Origin: Armatimonadota bacterium
GTDB taxonomy: Bacteria > Armatimonadota > Zipacnadia > Zipacnadales > VGFC01
Assembly (NCBI GenBank): GCA_016869015.1
Contig: VGFB01000370.1
Location: 1-5,165, forward strand
Length of the DNA stretch: 5,165 nt
Direction: 5' to 3'
Position 1 is the first letter of the stretch, and each line of letters begins with the position of its first letter. The notes under the pieces were generated by a model. The model had not been told where the DNA came from. It saw nothing but the letters and a program-made list of their open reading frames with translations, and searched no databases. This document shows, piece by piece, positions 1 through 5,165 of this stretch. The translations under genes and the position numbers were made by a program.

Positions 1-1145
1 CCCAACCCATTGAGATGCGCATGACGGAGATGAGCGAGGGCGTCGGCATTCGTTCGGAGGTCGGCGCGAAGGTCTTCGGACCCGACATGGCGGTCCTGCA
101 GCAGAAGGCGGCTGAGGTCGCAGGAGTGCTGCGCGACATCCCGGGCGGCGAGGATGTCAGCGTCGAGACCACCGCCGGTCTGCCGACACTGACGATCCGA
201 ATCCGCCGCGACCGGATCGCTCCGCGCGGCCTCAGCGTGGCGGACGTTCAGGAGGTCATCGAGACCGGCATCGGCGGCGAGCGCGTCGGTCGGGTCGCCG
301 AGGGCGAGCGGCGGTTCGACCTGGTCTTGCGCCTGGCGGAGTCGTACCGCGCGAACGCCGAGGCCATCCGCCGATTGCTCGTCACCGGCCCGGACGGTCA
401 GCGCGTGCCGCTGGTCGAGGTGGCCGACATCGAGGCCTACGACGGCCCTACCCAGTTCGGGCATGAGGCGGGCGAGCGCCGCGTCGTGGTGCAGGCCAAC
501 GTTCGAAGTCGCGACCTGGGGTCCTTCGTCAAGGAGGCGCGAGCGCGAGTTGCGGAGGGGGTGAAGCTGGCCCCCGGCTACCGCATCGAGTGGGGCGGAC
601 AGTACGAGCACCTGCAGGAGGGCCTGGCCCGACTGGCCGTGGTTGTGCCGATCACGTTCTTCGCGATCTTCCTGCTGCTGTTTGCGACCTACGGGCGGCT
701 CCTGGACGCCCTGCGGGTCTTCACGGGCATCCCCTTTGCCGTCAGCGGCGGCATTCTGGCCCTCTACCTTCGCGGCATGCCCTTCTCCATCTCCGCCGGC
801 GTCGGCTTCATCGCTCTCTCCGGCGTGGCCGTCCTCGCCGACATGGTCATGGTCCAGTACATCCGCTACAACCTCGACCGCGGCTTGTCCGCTCTCGAGG
901 CCGTACGCAGCGCCGCCGTCAATCGGCTTCGTCCCGTCCTGATGACCGCCGCCGTGGCCGGCATCGGCTTCCTCCCCATGGCCCTCTCAACCGGCCGCGG
1001 GGCCGAGGTCCAGAAGCCGCTCGCCACCGTCATCATCGGTGGGCTGGTCACCGCGACGACACTCACGTTGTTCGTCCTGCCGGCGCTCTATGCCACGCTT
1101 TCGAGGCGCCGGCGCGCCGATCCGGAAGCACCGAATCCGCAGTAG
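1..1145 (+). CDS. Heavy-metal efflux RND pump, CzcA/CusA family, C-terminal part (5' end outside window)
   Basis: This is the inner-membrane pump of a tripartite, proton-driven metal efflux system. The frame is open back to base 3, reading Q-P-I-E before the first ATG at 15. QPIEMR is an internal motif of the family, so that ATG is not the start. About 380 residues are visible, matching the last third of a protein usually a little over 1,000 residues long. Visible residues 1 to about 205 form the second periplasmic porter half, including ANVRSRDLGSF (165-175) and the family-typical EWGGQYEHLQ (196-205). Five membrane helices follow at about 210-230, 235-256, 262-286, 307-330 and 338-364, then a short basic tail. 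RPVLMT and GFLPMALSTGRGAEVQKPL look CzcA-like rather than CusA-like; E. coli CusA has a lysine (K984) where this protein has valine. Helix 4, which carries the substrate-class motif, lies outside the window, so the metal cannot be named. The family call is secure. Confidence 0.95.
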   Translation, partial: QPIEMRMTEMSEGVGIRSEVGAKVFGPDMAVLQQKAAEVAGVLRDIPGGEDVSVETTAGLPTLTIRIRRDRIAPRGLSVADVQEVIETGIGGERVGRVAEGERRFDLVLRLAESYRANAEAIRRLLVTGPDGQRVPLVEVADIEAYDGPTQFGHEAGERRVVVQANVRSRDLGSFVKEARARVAEGVKLAPGYRIEWGGQYEHLQEGLARLAVVVPITFFAIFLLLFATYGRLLDALRVFTGIPFAVSGGILALYLRGMPFSISAGVGFIALSGVAVLADMVMVQYIRYNLDRGLSALEAVRSAAVNRLRPVLMTAAVAGIGFLPMALSTGRGAEVQKPLATVIIGGLVTATTLTLFVLPALYATLSRRRRADPEAPNPQ

Positions 1146-1155
1146 CCAACCGTAC

Positions 1156-1161
1156 AGGAGG
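1156..1161 (+). promoter_or_regulatory. Ribosome binding site of the YHS-like lipoprotein gene
   Basis: A perfect AGGAGG lies 10 bases upstream of the ATG at 1172, inside the 26-base gap after the pump stop codon. It supports that start over any upstream in-frame codon and suggests translation from the same transcript as the pump. A weaker purine run, GGGAG at 1167-1171, is too close to the start to be the main site. Confidence 0.75.
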
Positions 1162-1171
1162 TAGTCGGGAG

Positions 1172-1507
1172 ATGAGACCCACGCTGATACTGCTGTCGAT
1201 GGTGATCGTCGTCGGCGCCCTCACCGGGTGTCCTTCAACTGAGACGAGGGACGCCGCGCCGCCCACAAGCGTTGCGGCTCCCGCAACGCCGGCCGAGCCA
1301 CCCGCCGCCACGGGCGCGCCGCTGGGCAGCATCAAAGTCGGCGACCAGGCCGTGTGCTCGGTCTGCGCCGCGGAGGGCGGAGAGCACGGGCTGGAGGAGG
1401 TGAAGGCCACCCTCGATTACAAGGGCCAGACCTACGCCTTCTGCAGCGAGGCGGAGAAGGCCCAGTTCATCAGCGAACACACCGGCGGCGCCGACGCGGG
1501 CAACTGA
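1172..1507 (+). CDS. Small lipoprotein with YHS/TRASH-like metal-binding segment
   Basis: This 111-residue protein is probably an envelope lipoprotein that binds a metal ion. Residues 1-20 are a lipoprotein signal: a short basic start, a hydrophobic core and the lipobox L-T-G-C with Cys20 as the lipidated residue. Residues 21-52 are an Ala/Pro/Thr-rich linker. Residues 56-103 resemble a YHS domain: a Cys-x2-Cys pair (C62, C65), then a KGQTYAFCSEAEKAQF segment with C91. Canonical YHS/TRASH modules have FCSxxC, but the last Cys position is Glu95 here, leaving three cysteines in the domain. The ATG is chosen because of the AGGAGG site and because the signal peptide begins there. The frame is open far upstream, but that part only shadows the pump gene. 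It sits 26 bases behind a metal pump, so it may capture or hand over metal in the same operon. The lipoprotein call is firm; YHS membership is likely; the function is inferred. Confidence 0.85.
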   Translation: MRPTLILLSMVIVVGALTGCPSTETRDAAPPTSVAAPATPAEPPAATGAPLGSIKVGDQAVCSVCAAEGGEHGLEEVKATLDYKGQTYAFCSEAEKAQFISEHTGGADAGN

Positions 1508-1904
1508 GTGAGGGTCCGGGGTCGGTTGGGGCCGCTCCGACGGCCGCGCATCGCGCAGCCTTGCTGTGGCGCCGGAGGCACCATCGCGAGGGCTGCCACG
1601 GTGGCGGCCATCAGCACGGGTCGTGGCCGTTCGCGGGTCCCGCGCAAGACCATGCTCTCCGTGAAGCTCTCACCCTCGTATGGCGTGAGATGCTGACAGT
1701 GGGAGACCGTCATGGTGCCGTTGCGCGCGGCAATCCCGAGAAGGGTGATGAACCCAACCAGCGATGACACCGACAGGGCGCCGCCCATCAGCCCGACGGC
1801 CGGCACCCCGCCGACGAGAGACCGGGGCAGGTTCACTAGCACGATGAGGGTCGCTCGAACCGATCGGAGCGCCACGAACAGCTCATCGAGGGCGCTCTCG
1901 CCGA
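1508..1904. other. Convergent junction between the metal-efflux operon and the large secreted-protein gene
   Basis: The 397 bases lie between the two stop codons of converging genes and contain no intact gene. Most is the RND relic (about 1558-1881, minus strand). Bases 1508-1557 and 1882-1904 show no recognisable coding or RNA content. A short GC hairpin is possible at 1530-1545 (GGCCG pairing with CGGCC) but no T-run follows it, so no terminator is called. Confidence 0.7.
1558..1881 (-). pseudogene. Decayed fragment of a second RND heavy-metal efflux pump
   Basis: The minus strand reads a stretch of about 108 residues clearly related to the C-terminal membrane part of CzcA-type pumps. Landmarks are LRSVRATLIVLVNLP, GALSVSSLVGFITLLGIAARNG, VSHCQHL, EGESFTES and RPRPVLMAATVAALAMVP. 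The rest of the pump is absent. Upstream, homology fades just after the stop codon of the large gene. Downstream of about 1558 none of the three minus frames gives the expected GxEPGKEI and final-helix segments. The frame has no internal stop, but it has damaging changes inside membrane helices: NLPRSL where NLPLAL is usual, a proline in the next helix (GGVPAV), and VPPAP where a hydrophobic helix end is expected. No plausible start codon or ribosome site belongs to it. The SLVGFITLxGIAxRNG signature marks a different subfamily from the intact pump at the window start. The ends are approximate. Confidence 0.8.
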
Positions 1905-4900
1905 TCACCGCGAACCGATCCGGACATAGTCGATGCGGCACGTGCCGGTGAGGTTGACGCCGTCACTCAGATCCAGGCGCAGCTGCCTCAGCCGGCCCGA
2001 CCACCCTGGCACGTCGCTCATGTCCACGGTGTAGACGCGCGGCCCAGTGTCGTTGGGGACGACATCGAAGGTCTGGCTGTTCACCCCCTCCCACGCCGGG
2101 CTCGCCGCCGTCGTGAAGCGGAACCGCATGCGCGTGGCGGGGGTGTGGTTCTGGAAGCGTATCGTGACTACCTGATTCCGGCTCAGGTCGACCCCCACAT
2201 CATCGGCCGACTGCACGTAGGCGTCCGTGCTGTTCTCGATGGCGACGAGGTAGTAGCCGCCCGCAACGTACTGCACCGGCTCAGACGTCGTGGGCCAGTC
2301 CTGGTCGGCCCACTGGCGGACCTGAGTGCCCAGGTTCGCCTCACTCCAACCCTCCTTCTCCAGGGGGACGCTGAACCCCCACGCCTTCGCCACTGACGCC
2401 CCCGGTGGCAGGACATGCACCGTGGTCATGTCGCACAGCCAGAGCTCGCCGTCATCGGCGACGAGGCGCAGCAGGTAGTCGCCCGGCGCGGAGAACACGG
2501 CGTCGGTCGCGGGCGAGGTCGCGGCCTCGAAGGCCACCGCGCCCGGTCCCTCGAGCACCTCCCAGCGCACTTCCAGCGCGTCGGTGCGCCCGTCGTCACG
2601 AACGCTCCCCGCAAGTCGGACCTTGGCCCGACCACTGTGGACGTCCGGCCCGGCCTCCACCTCCGGCGGACCGTTGAACGGCATCGCGGCGTCAAGCTCG
2701 GCTGGGGTGGCGTAGCCGGTGTTGTCGCGTAGCGTCCACTGCGTCGTCTTGGGCGCTTCGTTCACGAAGAACTCGACCCCGGGCAGAACCACGTGGCCGT
2801 TGTCGTGGACGGTTCCGGTGCTGCAGCAGACATCGGGATCGGGGCTGCGCCCCCAGACGTAGATCTCCGCCGGGCCCAGCTTCAGCGCCGTGTTGTTGGC
2901 CAGGAAGCGCGAGTTGGCGATCTCCACATTGCGGGTCTGCGGCGCGCGCAGCCCCAGGACCTCGATGGCTGCCCCGGCGTTGTTCCGGAAGGTGCAGTGG
3001 TCGATGAGGCAGCCGTCCCCGGAGTTCTCAAAGTCGATCCCGCCCTCGTCGTGAGAGCCGGAGTCGGGCTGATTGCGCCACGTGCAGTTGCGGATGATCA
3101 GGCCCCGTGGGTCGCCCAGCATGATGCCCATCGTTCCCGCTGAGGCGTGCCATCCCGCGGCGTCGAAGACGCTGTTCTGCAGGTACGTCCGCCGGATGCG
3201 GACCAGGAAGGGATGTGGGGAGGTGTTTCGCACGTAGTTGTCGTGGCAGTACAGCCGATCCAGCACGATGCCGTCGCCCAGCACGAAGAAGCCGCTGGAG
3301 GTCTGGAACATCTCGCAGTCGCGCATCACGATGTCTGCGGCCGGCGCGCCCGACAGGCCGATCCCGGCGGACGTGCTCAGCGCGTCGCCCGCGGCGCCCG
3401 TCCGGTCGAGCCACTCGGGGATGCCGTGGGCGTTCGGCCGGTACAGCCCCTCGATGTGGTGAGCGATGCAGTCCTCGATGAGCAGCCCGCGATGCCCCGG
3501 CCGGGAGTAGTGTACCACCAGCCCCTTCCCGGCGTAGCAGACCACCAGGCTGCTGACCCGCAGGTAGTCGGGATCCGTGATGAGCACGCATCGGTCGGCG
3601 ATGTCCCAGTTCCGGCGGACGATAGGCCGCGGCCCGTCCCCGTAGGCGCCGACGACCGCCCAGTTGTCCGCCGTGCCGGCGGCGGAGACGGACAGCTCCT
3701 GGTCAAACACGCTGCCCCGCTTCAGGAGCAGCCTGTCGCCCGGGCCGAGAGTCGTGCCGTTGATCCTCGCGAAGTCCTTCCACGGCTGGGCCGGTAAGCG
3801 CCCCGAGTTCGCGTTGTCGCCCTGCACGCTGTCGATGTAGTAGGTGGCGCCGCCGCTGCTGGGCGGGTCCAGGCGAGCCTGTGCCGCCGCGGCGGAGTCG
3901 TCGGGCGGGAAGAACACGAGCGCCTGTCTCACAACCGCCGGGGCGGCGCCGGGCGCCGTGAGCTGAACCACCGCCTCGTCGTTCGTCTCACGATCGGCCT
4001 GAACTCGCCACTGAACCGTCTTCGCCTCGCCCGTGGCCAGTGTGCCCAGCTCGCGCACCGGATCGTCGAGGCAACGGACCGCACCGGGCACGGTAAGGCT
4101 CACCCTTGCTCCCGCCACTTCCTGACTCAGGTTCTGCACCACCGCCGTCAACGTCTCCGGGGTACCGGCCCGCAGAATCGCGCGCTCCTGAGTCACGTGA
4201 GCGACCCGGATGGTCGGGAGCCTGGGGTTCTCGAGGCGGACCTCATCCACCCACAGACCCGGCCCGCCGACGGTCACGGGGTTGTTGGTCGGTCGCTGCA
4301 GACCGCTTCGCATCGCGTATGTCCGTACGCCATTGACCTCCAGCGTCAGCGTCAGCCCGTCCCAGTGCGCGATGACCCGGTACCACCGGCCCGCCTGGAT
4401 CGGCCCGGCGGCATACGCTCTGGGTTCCCAGCCGTTCAGGTTGACGAAGAAAGCGAGTTTGCTCCCCTCTTGCGGCGGATCCACGCGCAGCATGAACTCG
4501 CCGTCTTTGGCAACGATGGTGCGGATGTCGGTGGGGACGCTCTCGAAGTACACGCGGCAGTCGAGGTGGAAGCCCGGAGCAACCTGCAAGGCCGGGCTGT
4601 CGGGGATGCGCACGGGCCGACTGAGGGCGCCCAACGCCTGCCCGAGGGCGCCCGGGGCGAACGCCGCACCCTCTGCTGCGCCGTCGTGGCCGTGCCCCGT
4701 GGCGTCGCGTAGGTCGTCCTCGAAGGGCCAGAACCCCTCGCCCGTGGCGGCGGGAGTGCCGTTCGCCAGGAGCACGTCCTCGATGGCGCCCCGGAACGGC
4801 CCAAACCGCAGCTGCCCATGCGCCGTGCGAGGGTTCCCGACCCGTTGCCGCCGGACGACCTTGTCGTTCACCTGTAGCGACAGTGTCTGCCCGTCCCAGG

Positions 4901-5165
4901 CGGCGACCAGGTGATACCACTCCCCGACCTGCGGGGCCGTCGCCGACTGCACGCGCGGCTCCCAGCTGCCGTCCAGACCGACGAAGAACGAGAAGCGACT
5001 CCCTTCCTCGGCCGGGTCCACCCGAAGCATGTACTCCTGGTCCTTCACTGCGATGTACTGCGTGCCCGAGTACGCGGCGGCGGGCCTCACCCAGCACTCC
5101 AGCCGCAGGCCGGGCGCCAGGCGTAGGTCCGGTGCGTCAGAGACCCCGGCGCCGATTCCGTCCGC
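1905..5165 (-). CDS. Large modular secreted protein: LamG x2, CARDB-like, right-handed beta-helix, PKD-like, C-terminal CBM-like (5' end outside window)
   Basis: The frame is open from the window edge to a TGA at 1905-1907, giving 1,086 visible residues. The GTG at 5088-5090 lies inside a LamG strand (LECWVRP), so the true start is beyond the window; a signal peptide there is expected but not seen. Domains by visible residue: LamG/concanavalin-like folds at about 9-137 and 143-312, the second opening with WPFEDDLRDATGHGHDG; a CARDB/NEW3-like beta-sandwich at 317-420; a right-handed beta-helix at about 440-760, opening with YYIDSVQGDNANSG and holding repeated rungs such as LIIRNCTW and CLIDHCTF; a PKD/Ig-like domain at 833-921 (VEAGPDV to LRLVADDG); and a C-terminal beta-sandwich at 926-1086 ending IDYVRIG. 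The helix fold is shared by pectate-lyase-like enzymes, but no catalytic motif is recognisable. Likely role: binding or cleavage of extracellular polysaccharide. The fold calls are good; activity and substrate are unknown. Confidence 0.9.
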   Translation of the reverse strand, partial: ADGIGAGVSDAPDLRLAPGLRLECWVRPAAAYSGTQYIAVKDQEYMLRVDPAEEGSRFSFFVGLDGSWEPRVQSATAPQVGEWYHLVAAWDGQTLSLQVNDKVVRRQRVGNPRTAHGQLRFGPFRGAIEDVLLANGTPAATGEGFWPFEDDLRDATGHGHDGAAEGAAFAPGALGQALGALSRPVRIPDSPALQVAPGFHLDCRVYFESVPTDIRTIVAKDGEFMLRVDPPQEGSKLAFFVNLNGWEPRAYAAGPIQAGRWYRVIAHWDGLTLTLEVNGVRTYAMRSGLQRPTNNPVTVGGPGLWVDEVRLENPRLPTIRVAHVTQERAILRAGTPETLTAVVQNLSQEVAGARVSLTVPGAVRCLDDPVRELGTLATGEAKTVQWRVQADRETNDEAVVQLTAPGAAPAVVRQALVFFPPDDSAAAAQARLDPPSSGGATYYIDSVQGDNANSGRLPAQPWKDFARINGTTLGPGDRLLLKRGSVFDQELSVSAAGTADNWAVVGAYGDGPRPIVRRNWDIADRCVLITDPDYLRVSSLVVCYAGKGLVVHYSRPGHRGLLIEDCIAHHIEGLYRPNAHGIPEWLDRTGAAGDALSTSAGIGLSGAPAADIVMRDCEMFQTSSGFFVLGDGIVLDRLYCHDNYVRNTSPHPFLVRIRRTYLQNSVFDAAGWHASAGTMGIMLGDPRGLIIRNCTWRNQPDSGSHDEGGIDFENSGDGCLIDHCTFRNNAGAAIEVLGLRAPQTRNVEIANSRFLANNTALKLGPAEIYVWGRSPDPDVCCSTGTVHDNGHVVLPGVEFFVNEAPKTTQWTLRDNTGYATPAELDAAMPFNGPPEVEAGPDVHSGRAKVRLAGSVRDDGRTDALEVRWEVLEGPGAVAFEAATSPATDAVFSAPGDYLLRLVADDGELWLCDMTTVHVLPPGASVAKAWGFSVPLEKEGWSEANLGTQVRQWADQDWPTTSEPVQYVAGGYYLVAIENSTDAYVQSADDVGVDLSRNQVVTIRFQNHTPATRMRFRFTTAASPAWEGVNSQTFDVVPNDTGPRVYTVDMSDVPGWSGRLRQLRLDLSDGVNLTGTCRIDYVRIGSR
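4230..5141 (-). repeat. Tandem duplication of the LamG-like domain inside the large gene
   Basis: Two diverged copies lie head to tail about 537 bases apart: copy 1 at about 4761-5141 and copy 2 at about 4230-4601. Matching landmarks in copy 1 / copy 2 are SDAPDLRLAPGLRLECWV / DSPALQVAPGFHLDCRV, KDQEYMLRVDPAEEGS / KDGEFMLRVDPPQEGS, GSWEPR / GWEPR (one codon shorter), and AAWDGQTLSLQVN / AHWDGLTLTLEVN. The similarity is visible in the DNA as well, and the domains are separated by only about five residues. Confidence 0.85.

Noticed and set aside
590..1171. Long + strand open frame upstream of the lipoprotein start
   Set aside because: It overlaps the pump gene in another frame, is Arg/Pro/His-rich as expected of GC-rich shadow frames, and the lipoprotein has its own signal peptide and ribosome site at 1172.
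1521..1545. Possible rho-independent terminator after the lipoprotein gene
   Set aside because: Two competing 5-bp GC stems are possible (GTCGG with CCGAC, GGCCG with CGGCC), but no T-run follows on either strand and such stems are expected by chance at this GC content.
1..1629. Relic as an inverted duplicate of the intact pump's own 3' end
   Set aside because: Helix signatures differ between the two (GFIALSGVAVLADM against GFITLLGIAARNG), placing them in different subfamilies, so a direct recent copy does not fit.
1432..1941. A 169-residue minus-strand open frame read as an intact gene
   Set aside because: Only the middle is RND-like. Its ends run antisense through the lipoprotein gene and over the 3' end of the large gene without homology, it lacks most of the pump, and its ATG at 1941 lies inside the large gene with no relation to the family start.
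4210..4914. Long + strand open frames antisense to the large gene, and the 284-residue minus-strand frame at 4243-5097
   Set aside because: Low-complexity Arg/Pro/Ser/Ala-rich translations with no recognisable domain; they are shadows of the LamG-encoding frame, which has clear domain content.
5088..5090. GTG as start codon of the large gene
   Set aside because: It encodes the Val of a LamG beta-strand (LECWVRP), and the open frame with matching domain sequence continues to the window edge.

Overview
The window is GC-rich bacterial DNA holding two unrelated blocks that converge on a short junction. The large secreted beta-helix/LamG protein, together with a CzcA-type efflux pump and a YHS-type lipoprotein, suggests an uncultured environmental Gram-negative lineage. 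Planctomycetota, Armatimonadota or Lentisphaerota-like groups often carry such proteins, but this placement is an inference of low confidence and no marker gene is present.

Block 1 (bases 1-1507, + strand) is the downstream end of a heavy-metal efflux operon. It starts inside a CzcA/CusA-family RND pump gene (about 380 C-terminal residues visible). After 26 bases and a strong AGGAGG ribosome binding site comes a 111-residue lipoprotein with a YHS/TRASH-like metal-binding segment. The pump would export divalent or other metal ions. The lipoprotein is plausibly an envelope metal-binding accessory, though no function has been shown by the sequence alone.

The junction (1508-1904) has no intact gene. 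About 320 bases of it (roughly 1558-1881, - strand) are a decayed internal fragment of a second RND metal pump. It belongs to a different subfamily from the intact gene, so it is not a simple inverted copy of it.

Block 2 (1905-5165, - strand) is one very large open gene whose 5' end lies beyond the window. It encodes a modular, probably secreted protein. In order it has two tandem LamG/concanavalin-like domains, a CARDB/NEW3-like beta-sandwich, a right-handed parallel beta-helix, a PKD/Ig-like domain and a C-terminal carbohydrate-binding-like beta-sandwich. It is probably a polysaccharide-binding or polysaccharide-degrading surface protein. No catalytic residues can be assigned.

I see no RNA gene, CRISPR array, insertion sequence, attachment site or convincing terminator. 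I also see no clear new biological system. The points most worth a second look are the RND relic in the junction, the cysteine-poor YHS lipoprotein beside the pump, and the architecture of the large protein.
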